A stretch of 64,000 nucleotides of DNA from Echinarachnius parma (taxonomy: Eukaryota; Echinodermata; Echinoidea; Clypeasteroida; Echinarachniidae), in NCBI GenBank assembly GCA_037951105.1, contig JBAMJV010008860.1:43798-107797 (forward strand), given 5' to 3'. Shown here piece after piece: positions 21,825 through 33,109 of this stretch. Below the pieces are notes generated by a model. It saw nothing but the letters and a program-made list of their open reading frames with translations. It did no database searches and was not told where the DNA came from. The first letter of the stretch is position 1. Every line of letters starts with the position of its first letter. The position numbers and the translations under genes were made by a program.

Positions 21825-22480
21825 CCAGATTTTTTTCAAGGGGGGGGGGGGGGGCGGGGTTACTTATTCAGCCAAATTTCTGTAAGTGGGGGGGGGGGGG
21901 ATTTTCGAAGACGAGACCAAGTACCTTCAAAATGTTCAAGGCCGAGACCAAGACCGTTGGTTAAGAATCATGTAACGGGGGGTTTGGGGTAGGGGGGGGG
22001 GGGGGGTTGTCCGTTGAAAAGTACCTTCAAAATGGACCATGGACCGGTAAAAAATGTTCGAGGCCGAGAACAAAACCATTGGTTGAGAATCCTGTAAGTT
22101 GGAGGTGAGGTGATGGGAGGGGGGGGGGGGGGGTGGGGGTGGGTCCCGAGGCCCAGTACATTTACAATTTTCGAGGCTGAGACCAGGACCGGTCAAAAAT
22201 TGTTGAGGGGCTGAGACCAAGACCATTGGTTGATAATCCTCAGCAGCAGGGGGGGGGGGGGGGGGGGGGTGGGGTGCCCATAGAGGGACCGGGAATTTTA
22301 AACATTATCAATGCCAAGACCAGGAGTCTTTGCAATTTTCGAGGCAGAGACCATTAGAAATGATGGTCGAGACCGCTAAAATGTGGTCTTCAAGACCAGC
22401 TACAAGTTGAAAGGGGGTTTAAATCCCCCAAAACAGTCACTTTTTGGTCAAAAGGGGGGTTTGAACCCCCTCTCCCCAGG
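21825..22480. repeat. tandem repeat with long poly-G tracts
   Basis: Opens with CCAGTGGCGTACCCAGATTT then a G run. About five degenerate units follow, each with a run of 10-20 G and a phrase like GAGGCCGAGACCAAGACC and TTGGTTGAGAATCCTGTAA. G runs lie near 21840, 21886, 21990, 22118 and 22250. It is strongly G-quadruplex-prone on the plus strand. Confidence 0.75.
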
Positions 22481-22499
22481 GTACGCGTATGACAGCACA

Positions 22500-22880
22500 T
22501 CTACATGTACCCTACCACAATGAGTATTACATTTATCATCATCATCATGATCATATTAATCCAGTTATCTTCATCATCATAATCATTATAATCACCTTCA
22601 CCACCCTGACATGCAGTCACCATCATCATTTTTGTTATCCTCAATCACAATCATCATTAATAATATTAATCATAATCTTCATCAATATAATCATCATCAT
22701 CATAATCATATTCATCATAATCTTAATCATCATAAGAATCATCATCACCATTACCACCATCATTATTATTATCATCATCCTTTGTATTACCCTCATCACT
22801 ATCAAATCATAAATGTGTGGTCATCCACGTCGTCATCATCATTAATCATTATCATCATCAATATCAAATGTTCCAGGCAA
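22500..22880. repeat. (CAT)n-like microsatellite
   Basis: Interrupted CATCAT, ATAATCAT and CACCAT units. The long Ile/His-rich frames here are repeat artefacts. Confidence 0.85.
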
Positions 22881-23319
22881 AAAGATAGATGGTTTATGAC
22901 CATTAGGCGTGTGTGGAGTAATTTTGGATGAAGATAGTAAAGCGTGTTCACTAGACAAATAACATTTAACACCATTTGTATTTTATTGTTTACAAGAAAG
23001 CTAGGTTGCAGAGACAATAAAACACAAGAGAAATAGAATTCCCTTTTTGTTATTTTATTTAAGAAAAAAATACAACAAAGCTAGATGTAGTTGATATTGC
23101 ATGTAGAATACATTTATAAGTGAATCTGAGCATGAAAATAATCATTAATTTGCCAATAATAAAGAAGAGATGACATAAATAAATGCAATCAATAAAAGCT
23201 TCTTTTTTTTACATGGCAGCGAAAGTTTGAATTTGCGAGAGATCATGATGATGAAACAAAAGACGACAAAGGGGCACACACGATGACGATGCTGTGGAGA
23301 CTTGTATGTGGCACCCCCT

Positions 23320-23590
23320 TGCATTTAATGTCCTTCGGCTTCAGCAAGGAATTTAATCCACATAGCTGCTTTCTACGCAGGAGTAAAAATGGGTACTCGG
23401 TCGGGTGTTCAATTAGCCTACATCATAGGGCAGCTATGGCTCCCCTGGGAGTTGAGATGGTGCACAAGATAATTGTGCGGGTTTGAACTGTACCTGATGA
23501 CTGATGACCAAGGATAATAATGCGCCTCTGAATATGGCACCTAGATACACGGTGCTCTATAAACGCTATATATCATTATTATTTACACAA
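23320..23590. mobile_element. SINE-like repeat
   Basis: Text of the kind seen in other SINE-like loci of this window: TGGGTACTCGGTCGGGTG, TATGGCTCCCCTGGGAGTTG, GAGATGGTGCACAAGA and a tail GGTGCTCTATAAACGCTATA followed by TCATTATTATTT. Related phrases occur at 17190-17290 and 58140-58380. Confidence 0.5.
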
Positions 23591-25960
23591 CTTTGTTGAC
23601 GTTGCTGAAGAGCCGAGAAGTTTCACGGTGTCGACGCTTACGCTTGTGGTGATGGCGGTGATTCTCACGTTCGAGTAGAAAGAAGAACTGCAGGTGCGGC
23701 GCTTGATGAGTGGTAGTGAGTCGCTTGCTGTCGGAGGCCGAGAAGAAAAGACGATGGCGATGACGAGCATTGGACATCGTGACAAGCCAGTTGACAATAA
23801 GTGACAGTGGATCACTCAAGTGTTGTCTGCCAGTTGGATACTCTACTGAACTGCAGTGGATTGAGCTTGTAGGAATGAAGAGGGTTGATGTGCGCTGAAA
23901 CTGCCAGTATAGTGGACAATCATGTAACCGCGTTGGCATCTAACAGGCGACTTCAAGGCCGATGGAGGCGGCTCAGGGAAGGTTGAAGAGTGCCACACAG
24001 AGGTCTAGTGGCACAGAGAATCTCAGACTGGAGAGATGAAAGTGGAGCGTGTGACTCAACAGAAGATGGTTATTGCGAGTATGAGAAGCTACAGCCTTCT
24101 CGTCCTCTGCTCTGGAAAGCTTTCTCTGTTCGTGATGGCTCTATTTCTCTGTGGTGCTTTGGGGATTCACTTGACTCTTGCTGTATGGCCTGTTGAAGAT
24201 GAAGAAAATATTTTAAAAATCATGGAACAAAAGCTAATCATGAAATTTGACAAAATTTAAACAACAACAAAATCCAACTAAAATAAAAATGCCTCTAATA
24301 TAACTGGCCAATTTAAAAATTCAGAGCCATTTAAACACAGCATTACTCAAATCCGCAATGAGGTTTTGAATACATTTAGTATAATATGCAGGAGTGATTG
24401 CAGTGTGTTTCCCTTAACGGTAACCAGAGTAATAATATTTAGTATAAAGCACCTGTATTATTTAGAAGTTTTACATGCATCTTTATTTTTCATTTCAGCC
24501 ATTTGAAGAATACATGCCAAGTCATGCACACACTTTGGTAGATAATGACAAGTAGAATATAACTCATGTTCATTTTAGCAAGCCTCCACTGTCCCTAACT
24601 TTTTTTCTCTACTGGCCCGTTCGGGCAAGTAACTTAAATATGTATAAATGTTTAAATTGTACTTGCTAAAACAATACATTTACTTCTAAATAAGATTTTT
24701 GTGCCCGAGTCTTTAGTCTTTAGTCTAGACAGGGACCAGGGTTTTAGTTAACACGAATGTTCTCTTTTTGGGCACGTACGCAGCTCAGTTAGCCCCTTGG
24801 CCTTGACTCGCAGGGGTGCTTTTAAGGATAGTTCACTTGTCAATTTGTCAATTTTCAACATAACACACTACTATCCATGACCGTCCATGGTAATTATGGT
24901 ATAATACAAGTTACAACCCAATTCAATATAGACTTGTTTATTTTTTGCCAGCCAATCGTGTGTCCACTAATCAACTAAAATTACACACTCATTGAGCTCA
25001 GTAAATAGGTTTACCTGATTTCAGCGTGGAATAATGAAGACATACAGCAGAAGAATTCGCAAGAGAGCTGGAAATTTGTTCCAATTCGCAGGGTAACGAT
25101 AAACGACGTACGTACGTTGGCCGGAGAGTTACGGCTAACTGTCGGGTGTATATCGCCGTGTTGCGTGTTGGTGAACTGGTAGTGGAAGTAATCATGATAA
25201 TTCTCGTGCACAGCAGGCAAGTCTATTGGTATTCCTGCTTCTCAAATATATCTCTGGAATGGTCCATAAACTTCTGTATCAATGTATAGCTCCTGAATCA
25301 TCATCGTTTTACGTCAAGTCGTAATCGTTCAGACTCAGTCAGTCATTTCATCTACTTCTCGTGCAGTGGCAGTGCGTATACACGGGAAGTATTATAGTAA
25401 CGGTATTAGCTCCATGCAGTAACTGTATGCAGGTACGTATAGAGCCGTACCGTACTCCCAGTTCATATAACTCAGCTCCGTGTGTTTACGTGGGTACGTG
25501 AAGCTGAAGCTGGCGCCTAGCTAGCAGACGACACTAAACTATTCGAGCCAGATACGAGCACTTTATGCAATAAGATGTCTCCTTGGCTTACACGTTAGTT
25601 TAGTTTTCAGATAGTGGGACACAAAAATAATCACATAAAAATAGATTGTAATACAACTATTTTTTGTTATATGCAATAGTGTTTGATTGTTAGATTTGTT
25701 GACATAATCAAATATCTTGAAATAACTCATGAAAAAAGCCTGCTCCTTCGGGGTTCTTCGGATGCAGTTCGTGAGGCTCGGAAGTGGGGGCAGTTTGCGA
25801 GCAACTTATATAACGGTGCAAGTAGGGCTTCCGCTTTGTGCGCTCCGGCGCTCGCTAGCGTTGTTTTTGTTGTTTACTGTTATCGGTCAATACTACATTA
25901 TTTTTGCCACGAGATGGCGTTAACACCCTATCCCACCAGTCCCATTTCCCTTTAAGAAAT
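23591..25960. other. unit F interior, no recognised gene
   Basis: Small ORFs occur on both strands: plus 24036-24260 encodes 74 residues with a hydrophobic stretch (LFVMALFLCGALGIHLTLAV), minus 23939-23583 encodes 118 Arg/His-rich residues. On the minus strand CAG/GTAAAC at 25015/25014 could be a splice donor ending a first exon that starts near 25.2 kb. None resembles a known family. Confidence 0.3.
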
Positions 25961-26020
25961 GGCTGAGATATGCCTATCCGCATGATTTTTTTTTTGTCAA
26001 TGGGAAATCAGTGCTTCCAA

Positions 26021-26214
26021 CGCAACCTTTCGGCAAAACCGGGGGGGCTTTGGACGAATGGTCGCGTTCCAGTCAACGCGACGCGACGCGACGCCCCCAA
26101 CGCACCCTTTCGGCAAAACCGGGGGGGGGGGGGGCTTTGGACGAATGGTCGCGTTCCAATCAACGCGACGCGACGCGACGCGACGCGACGCTACCCACCC
26201 TTTCGGCATAAGCC
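26021..26214. repeat. subterminal repeats of unit F with (CGACG)n
   Basis: The terminal phrase CCCTTTCGGCATAAGCC recurs in altered form (ACCTTTCGGCAAAACC at 26025-26040, CCCTTTCGGCAAAACC at 26105-26120) within two 80-bp tandem units that also carry a G run, TTTGGACGAATGGTCGCGTT and CGACG pentamers. Repeated subterminal copies of an inverted end are common transposase-binding architecture. Confidence 0.7.
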
Positions 26215-26711
26215 CACCATTACATTACAAACTGATATTTATAACTCCACCATGCTCGAAAGGAATACAAAATTACTAATGACTCAGTAAAAAGTCTGTT
26301 AATGTTATCATTCAAAAAGAGCTGCTAAAACTCAAGAGGGTGCTCTCTAAATGCTCATCGGCTTCAATCATTTTATATAAAATATTGTGCATGTCATGTT
26401 TTGTTAAAATAGTAATTAGATAGAGAGATAATCAACAACTATTGAAAAAACCTCTTTTGTACATTTTTGAAAAGAGGAAGCATTTAAAACGGCTGGTTCG
26501 AAATTATTGAATAAATGTGGGGCGCCACAATTATTACAAACGGTTATGTTTATGGATATTTCAGCCATTTCTGAACCGATTTTGATCAAATAAAGTTTAT
26601 TCTGTCATTAAAATTGTATGCTCTTTAGAATTTGACACTCAGTTTTTCATTATCTCACAAACAAATTATTTTGTGTAGCGCCCTCTATACCAAAACTCAT
26701 CTTGCCTTTAA

Positions 26712-27176
26712 ATACCCTACTCCATTCATATGTCAATATCCATGAGGTTACCTTACTGACAGAACTGAAAAAGGCACTGGCATGGAACCGTCACCTGTAT
26801 CTCGTCACAGCCTGGAAATTTCGGCAACAGAGTTTAAGACAGGTGCGGAATACAAGACAAATTGAAATGAAGGTAATGGCAGTTTACCCAAACACAGAAA
26901 TCAATAGTGGGTGTATCCACCATGTGCATGGAATCATTCAGTGCATCTGCTACGCATGCTATCCACCAGGCTCTGATACAGGCATAGGGAGATCGTTCCT
27001 CTCTTCCTGTAGAGCTGCGCTGAGCGTGTGCATTAACAGGCGAATTGTCCCTTTACTGTGACCATGGTGACATGTGGTCCCGGAAGTTGCTCCATGTCAG
27101 TGCTTTTTGCGGTTGTGTCAAGTGGGCAACTGCTTAGTAACTGACAAGTATTTAGAGCAGAGTATTTAAGTAATCA
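26712..27176. other. interior of MITE I
   Basis: Unassigned sequence between the D terminus and the right arm of MITE I. An open frame of 119 codons at 26702-27061 is not recognised. Confidence 0.4.
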
Positions 27177-27339
27177 TGTGTGTCATTTTGGTTAATTTTG
27201 ATGGACAGGATTTTAAGATACGATCATGTGAAAAATGTTAAGTTTCTTTTTGAGCCCAGTGTACGTACGGACGGACGGACAACCCGAAAACATAATGCCT
27301 ACGGCTACTTCGTTGCGGAGGCATACAAATAACATTAGT

Positions 27340-27434
27340 TCTTGACAGTCGGAAAGCTGGTTGGAGGTTTAGCCAACACATCAATATCAGTTATACTTTG
27401 TAACTCTGGTCTGCAATATCCCTTTAAAGAAAAA
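27340..27434 (-). other. decoy splice acceptor copy
   Basis: The 21 bases at 27414-27434 are identical to 17696-17716, which hold the acceptor of a TRPA exon. On the minus strand the copy would start an exon in the same phase and encode DIADQSYKV before a stop. It may be a chance or repeat-derived sequence or an alternative terminal exon. Confidence 0.35.
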
Positions 27435-28090
27435 TTGCATTTACAATCATACTTCATGCAATAAATGAAGGTATTACTGAACTCACTGACAGTATATATT
27501 AGCAGTACCCATGGTTGAAATCTAAAAAAAGACCTTGTTTACAAGGAAACAATAACACACTTTTTTTAAAGAATGCTAATATTCAATTAATTATCTGTTA
27601 CTGCGTAACAAACAAAGGTGGTGTTGCGCAGTCAGAATGATTGGGAGCACATCTCATGTATTTCTATACTTTTGAAGATGTCACCCTCTTTTTGCACTTG
27701 TTTGTATTAAGTAAAATTAGTAGGGGTATCGCCACTGCCCAATGATCAGATGCCAGTGATGTGTAATGATGTGTACATCATATAATAATATAATTCTTTT
27801 TTGTCATTTTGATTTTATGATTATTGTAATTAGTGTTTAATGTGCATCAGTGTTTGTTGTATATATGTTTTCGATTTATATGTGTATTGTTAATGTATAT
27901 ATTAATATCATTATTGTACCATAATCATTGTTGGTCTCCGGACCTTAGTATCATGTTTTTATCAGACCGAAAATAAAATAAACTAAACTTGTGTCATAGG
28001 CCAATATTGTGTGCTTTAAACTAATATAATTTTCTTATGGCGTATAACTCAGTTTCTAGAATGTAGAACGAGAACAAAATAATATTTTCT
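27435..28090. other. intron, LINE-tail-like sequence at its end
   Basis: A+T-rich. The segment 27915-27990 (GGTCTCCGGACCTTAGTATC, then GACCGAAAATAAAATAAAC) looks like the 3' end of a LINE, without coding support. Confidence 0.35.
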
Positions 28091-28096
28091 ATATAC

Positions 28097-28242
28097 TCGT
28101 GTCCACTGTCGATAGCGTAATCGAGGCAATTGCGACAATTTTTGTCACGCAGGACGGTGTCGGGCTTGGGGCCTTTCCCGGACAGGAGCTGCTTGACAAG
28201 TTCAGTGTGACCATTCTCACAGGCCAGTTGCAGGGCTGTGAT
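28097..28242 (-). CDS. TRPA-like exon: ankyrin repeats
   Basis: Acceptor AG at 28244-28243 after a pyrimidine tract, donor GTATAT from 28096. The 146-nt exon encodes ITALQLACENGHTELVKQLL, a loop, and CRNCLDYAIDSGH then GA of a split Glu codon. The TALQLAC..GHTELVKQLL pattern is a canonical ankyrin repeat. The preceding exon ends EKG, giving the usual turn before the repeat. Confidence 0.85.
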
Positions 28243-28389
28243 CTGGAAAGATATAAAAGCAATCTTTTTGTTAAACAAAGGACTATACTATACATACTTA
28301 TTAGACCCTTTAGAAGATAATGAGTGTCGTGTTGGTATTTGATCCATTTTAAAACATCCATTATACAAGTATTCATTTTTCATTCATGA

Positions 28390-28800
28390 AACAACCAACC
28401 AAAAAAAAAAAAAAAAAAAAACGATCAACCTATCCCAACCAACCAAGTAAGTAAGTAAACAAACCAAAAAAACTAACAGACAAGCAAACCAACCAACCAA
28501 TCAACCAACCAACCAACCAAACCAACCAATCAACCAACCAACCAACCAACCAACCAACCAACCAACCAACCAATTAACCAACCAATCAACCTATCAACCA
28601 ATTAACCAACCAACCAACCAACCAACCCAAACCAAACCAAACCAAACCCAACCCAACCCAACCCAACCCAACCAACCCAACCAACCAACCAACCACCCCA
28701 ACCAACCAACCAAACAACCAACCAACCAACCAACCAACCAACCAACCAACCAACCAACCAACCAACTAAACCAACCAACCAAATTATCAATTAACCAACT
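28390..28800. repeat. (AACC)n microsatellite
   Basis: About 400 bp of AACC/CCAA units with CAACC and AACCC variants, preceded by a run of A. The minus-strand Trp/Leu/Val/Gly frames are artefacts. It lies in a TRPA intron. Confidence 0.9.
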
Positions 28801-29136
28801 AACCAACACACAAACAATTCTCCTGCAGCTCTGAGAGGCTTGTCCAACGGGGAGCTTCTTGATTTACATAATAAAAAGAATAGTGCTTCTGATTTAGGAA
28901 AAAACCCAAGGACTAAAATATTTAAGGACACACAAATCTCTTGAATAGTGATTCGGAAAGGAATTGTTCACGTTTCAGTTATGTTGTTAAGCGAATATGG
29001 CATTCTCCTGTAGTAAGCCGTTCATCAACCAATTATAATCATGATAATACCGATCTTACATATGTATTGACCAAAAAGATCACATTCCATTACTAATAAT
29101 TTATCCAGAAATATAATAATGGTAAAAATAACGAAC

Positions 29137-29266
29137 CCCCTTTTCGTCTCGTTCATCGATAATGCCTGGGTTCCTCTCGAGCAGCAGTTTCACAGTTCGA
29201 ATCCTGCCTTTTGCTGCAGCTAGGTGAAAGGCCGTTCTTTTATCGTGATTCCGTTTTATGATATCC
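29137..29266 (-). CDS. TRPA-like exon: ankyrin repeat
   Basis: Acceptor AG at 29268-29267, donor GTTCGT from 29136. The 130-nt exon adds the final base of a Thr codon, then DIIKRNHDKRTAFHLAAAKG, RIRTVKLLLERNPGIIDERDEKG. TAFHLAAAKGRIRTVKLLL is a clear ankyrin helix pair. The GTTCGT donor is weaker than the others, but it is the only GT that keeps phase with the next exon. Confidence 0.8.
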
Positions 29267-29934
29267 CTGAATGTTTCACAATATTACATGCATACATTAT
29301 ACATAGATTATAGAGTGATATTTAAAAGTGGAAAACGCAGAGGGCTTGCAATATAAGTTACAGGCTTGAGATCTAACCAACTATGGTAACAATGAATTTG
29401 TAAAAATCATGTTGAAAAAGAATCACGTTGAAACCAAAGCAATAGTTTATCCCTAATGAAATAATGTTTCAATTGCCAATTACGACGAGATCTTTCCACT
29501 TTGTAGGTATGCATATGTGTACATCTTGACGTAGTAAGAGGTCCTATGCACCATCAAACTGAATTATTACTATTGTATACGGTATGCACACATAATTAAT
29601 TGGATGAAAGTGTACCATGCTGACGGATTTTCTTATGGGTGCCACATATTCAAATAATAATTATATCTAATTTTGAGAATATTTATCAAAAATAAAAGAT
29701 ACATAAATTTAGTTTCTACAGGACTCCAAAAGTTCTGAACATTATTATCTCCAAAGTACAAAGAATTACTTAGCACCCTGTATTCTATTTCTTTAAGAGG
29801 CCTAGTATAATCGTCCAAATAACAAATCACTCTAGTGGTTCATTCATACCTTGTTGTATTTGTATTACCGATAGAAGCATTGAACTGGTGTTAATTTATC
29901 AAATTTCGGATTCGTTAAAAGGATATTCACAATT

Positions 29935-30210
29935 AATAATAATAATAACGGTTATTTATATAGCGATATTCCCGTGGGGATCATAGCACTTTACACGATT
30001 ATTATTACAACGGTCAACAGATACACACTGCAATCATTTCTGCACATTGAAGTGTTCGGAGTTTTAATTTTAATCAACTGGAAAGTTGTATCTGTGTACA
30101 AAGTCAGTGCAATGAGTTAGTGAATATCACTGAGAATTTGTGCTTATTACTTGGCCATTTAACGTAAAATGTTCACACATTAATTAGTCAGTGGACAAAT
30201 CAGACATTAG
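29935..30210. repeat. SINE-like tail and dispersed repeat
   Basis: 29935-30010 has (AAT)n, TTATATAGCG and CATAGCACTTTACACG, like the right ends of SINE-type repeats here. 30080-30210 (CTGTGTACAAAGTCAGTGCA, CATATCAGATCACAA) matches 47193-47320. Confidence 0.55.
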
Positions 30211-30343
30211 ATATCGGACATATCAGATCACAACCATTCATCACTATTTGTAGATGTCAACGAAGTTAATAGATCACTTTAACAGACGCCCTGTACAATT
30301 TTAAGAGAAATAAACAATACTATCCTTAGTATGGACTCCTTAC

Positions 30344-30493
30344 GTCATATTGACTCCACACTTTGCTTTAAGTAGTTCCTGCACAGTGGCGTCATGGCCA
30401 GCCTCAGCCGCCAGGTGAAGAGGATAGTTGCCTTGCGGGTCCTTTATTTCGTTGACTTCATTGGGCTTCCAGCGAATCAGGGCCTGCACAATC
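30344..30493 (-). CDS. TRPA-like exon: ankyrin repeat
   Basis: Acceptor AG at 30495-30494, donor GTAAGG from 30343. The 150-nt exon encodes IVQALIRWKPNEVNEIKDPQ, GNYPLHLAAEAGHDATVQEL and LKAKCGVNM plus two bases of a Thr codon. NYPLHLAAEAGHDATVQELL is a typical ankyrin repeat. Phase matches both neighbours (GA+G upstream, AC+G downstream). Confidence 0.85.
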
Positions 30494-30499
30494 CTGCGA

Positions 30500-31465
30500 T
30501 AGTAACATTAATTTGTATCTGCAATTAGTGATCCGTTAACTTTGTTAAATTCAAACAAATACACTTTTAATATAACTTTTAGATTTCTCTTCTACCTTGT
30601 TGTTGGCTTATTGTAACTTAGGAATTAAAATGATTTTTCATTTTTCCACACAAAATTATGTCTGCCTAATTATGGAGATCACATTTTCACTGGATAAATA
30701 TTGTTCTTTTTCCATGTAACTATCACACATCCTTCAGAAAAATCTACCGCTGATATTGATATAATATCAACTGACTTAGGGAAGCGATACAATTCTGTTA
30801 ATATGATCGGCGAAGAGCAGCGAATGCCATTGTGTTGGCAAATTAATCCCCGCCAGATGGTGGAGGATTAGCCAGAAATGCATATGAAAAGAGGTTCTTG
30901 CATATGAATAGACACAAGCCTTTTCAGCTCTTTATTCAATCGTCCGGACGAGTAACTATCTCCTGACAAATGGTTACTTTGTTCCGTCATCCATCTTCGT
31001 TCCGACAGATTAGCTCACGAATTCTAAGCTTGATACCTGTGTTATTGTTCGAACGTGCGACATCGTCGGGACGAATTCCTATTCAAAGAAGTGAGATCAA
31101 TGGTTAGCGATCATACTGCTTGCGGTTAGCTAGTAATCCTTTTCAAATCTTTGTTCACTCGTCGCTCATCGTTCCAAAACATCTGGTCTTGTTGCGGTAC
31201 ATTTACTTTGAAATGTTATGTCATTGTTCAAAGGTTCCAGATCGTCTCAACGAATTTCTTTTGAAATAGGTACAGTCTGTTCATTTGTTATTATTCCGCT
31301 TATCATCAGCATGTAATCTTGTCCCACTGTTTGTTGATACGTCGCTCTTCGTTGTGACAATGTAATTGATACATCTTGTGTTGGTGCTGTAAAATTCGGT
31401 AAAAAAAGCTACGCATGATCCAGACGAAAATACAATCAATGAAGGATTAATTGTTTACCTCTCAA
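30500..31465. other. TRPA intron, nothing recognised
   Basis: Mixed sequence with several TCGTTC and TCGTCG phrases at 30950-31400; no exon or repeat is evident. Confidence 0.35.
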
Positions 31466-31469
31466 AACT

Positions 31470-32420
31470 TCTCCTTCTCCTTCTTCTTCTTCTTCTTCTT
31501 CTTCTTCTTCTTCTTCTTCTTCTTCTTCTTCTTCTTCTTCTTCTTCTTCTTCTTCTTCTTCTTCATCTTCTCCCCTTCCTTCTTCTATGTCGTCCCTTCC
31601 GTCGTCTTCTTCTTCCTCGTCACTACCGTTTCCTCCTTCTTCTCCTTCTTTTTCTTCATCCCTTCCGTCTTCTCTTCCTTAAATGCCTCTTCTTGTTCCT
31701 CATTTTCTTCTTCTTCGTCCCTTCCGTCTTCTCCTTCTTTTTCTCCGTCCCTTCCGTCTTCTCTTTCTTATGCGTCTTCTTGTTCCTCTTTTTCTTCTTC
31801 TTCGTGTTTCCCGTCTTCTGCTTCTTATTCTTTTCTTCCTTTGCTTATTCTCCTTCTTTTCTGTATTCTGCTTCTTCTTCTTCTTCTTCTTCTCTTTTTC
31901 GTGTCTTTTTCTTATTCTTCTCCTCCTCTTATTTGTCGTACCTTCCGTATTCTGCTTCTAATTGTTCTTCTTCACCTCCTTCTCCTCTTCTTTGTCGTCC
32001 CTTCCGTCTTCTTCTTCTCCTTCTTCCTCTTCTTCTTCTTCATCACCCTTCTTCTTCTTCTTTCTTTTCTCATTCTTCCTTCTTTTTCTTTTTCTTTTTT
32101 CTTGTACGAATCCGCATTATGCTTCTTATTCTTCTTCTTCTCATCCTGCTCCTTTTTCTCTGTCGTCCCGTCTTCTTTCTGCTACTTTTCCTTGTTCCCT
32201 CCGTCGTCTCCTTCTCCTTCTTTCTCGTCACTATCGTTTCCTTCTTCTTCTCCTTCCTTTTCTCCGCCCCTTCCGTCTTCTCTTTCTTATGCGTCTTCTC
32301 TTTCTTATGCGTCTTCTTGTTGATATCCTGCATATTCTTATTCTTATTTTTCTTCTTCTTCGTCCCTTCCGTCTTCTGCTTCCTATTCTTCTCTCCCGTA
32401 TACTATTTCTTAATCTTCTT
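31470..32420. repeat. (CTT)n polypyrimidine tract
   Basis: About 950 bp almost wholly of C and T: a pure CTT run of some 90 bp followed by interrupted TTC/TCC units with repeats of CGTCCCTTCCGTCTTCT. Long Phe/Ser/Leu frames are artefacts. It lies in the intron between the first and second visible TRPA exons. Confidence 0.9.
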
Positions 32421-32598
32421 TTTTTCCCGCGCATCTTATTTCTTTGAATTTGACTGGAGGTAGATGCAATCGGAGCAGTGAGATCGGAGCTAATAGCCAA
32501 TTTGATGGCAGTGTTGACCATTTGAATATCACACGTAGTACTCCAAAAAAAAATGCAATCCAAGTGCATCTCTCATTAGAACGTAACGCTTTCCCATA

Positions 32599-32969
32599 TA
32601 GTAAAATACGCGTCATTGATTGGCTAAACACAGTCACGTGATTGCCATGATAATTTGATATATCATATGGCAGAGCCCATTATTCACCGCATAGCGCGCG
32701 CTGCAAAAGAGATTGTATTATGACGTCACAATGAGAACCAAAGGTATGTTGTTTTGTGTGAGGTAAGTTTCAATGCATTAATGTGTATATATAGCACCCG
32801 GATTTAGCCAGATGATTTAACAGTTGTTAACTTTGCTGTCAGGAAAATCATGGAATGTTCCCTCGGGAAAATAAGTCCCTCGACTTATAATCTTCCCTGA
32901 ATAGCATTCAAAATCCCTCGGAGTGGAAAATTCCGGGATATTCCCTCCACCACCAGTTAACAACTGTAT
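32599..32969. mobile_element. dispersed element G, copy 2
   Basis: Matches 5035-5453 in the same orientation, starting TAGTAAAATACGCGTC and ending CCACCACCAGTTAACAACTG. The palindromic middle is slightly shorter here. It is non-coding. Confidence 0.7.
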
Positions 32970-33109
32970 GATTGATTAACGCCTCAAGTATTACTTCCGG
33001 AAAAAAATAATGAAATGAACGCATCACTTTAATCGCATATTGATAGACTCAAATTGTTTTCATCTCAAATCGTTTGTTCATGCCCGATCGTTTCCTCTTC
33101 CTAATATAT

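Larger units (their letters stand above)
19653..26214. mobile_element. 6.56-kb unit F with 32-bp inverted ends
   Basis: The left end (19653-19684, starting GGCTTATGCCGAAAGGGTGG) and right end (complement of the same to 26214) match perfectly over 32 bp. CACCATTAC flanks both sides (19644-19652 and 26215-26223) as a 9-bp target duplication, confirmed by uninterrupted D copies that carry it once. A 9-bp duplication is usual for Mutator-like elements. I find no transposase ORF inside; the content is MITE E, G-tract repeats, a CAT microsatellite, a SINE and unassigned sequence. It may be a large non-autonomous or cargo-carrying transposon. Confidence 0.75.
19572..26711. mobile_element. MITE D copy 2, split by a 6.56-kb insertion
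   Basis: The left terminus (TTAAAAGGATACTTGAGTTC to CACCATTAC at 19652) and right part (CACCATTAC at 26215 to TTAA at 26711) together equal one D element when aligned with the copies at 58.6 and 63.5 kb. It landed in MITE I: the opposite arm of I has a single CTTAAATAC where I now has TTAA, D, TTAAATAC. Confidence 0.85.
19480..27261. mobile_element. TA-flanked MITE I, outermost layer of the nest
   Basis: Ends read CACTGGTCTAAAAAAGAAAC at the left and the complement of CACTGGGCTCAAAAAGAAAC at the right, flanked by TA on both sides. The arms stay complementary for about 110 bases when the inner D element is skipped. Its own sequence is only about 630 bp (19480-19571 and 26712-27261). TA targets and such ends suggest a mariner-like transposase. 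Confidence 0.8.

Noticed and set aside
23583-24260. Transposase or envelope-like gene in unit F
   Set aside because: The short ORFs on either strand show no recognisable catalytic or structural motif; the hydrophobic stretch alone is not evidence.
28594-28809. Trp/Leu/Val/Gly-rich minus ORFs resembling membrane protein
   Set aside because: They are translations of (AACC)n.
31451-32463. 290- and 256-codon Phe/Ser/Leu-rich ORFs
   Set aside because: They are translations of a (CTT)n polypyrimidine tract.
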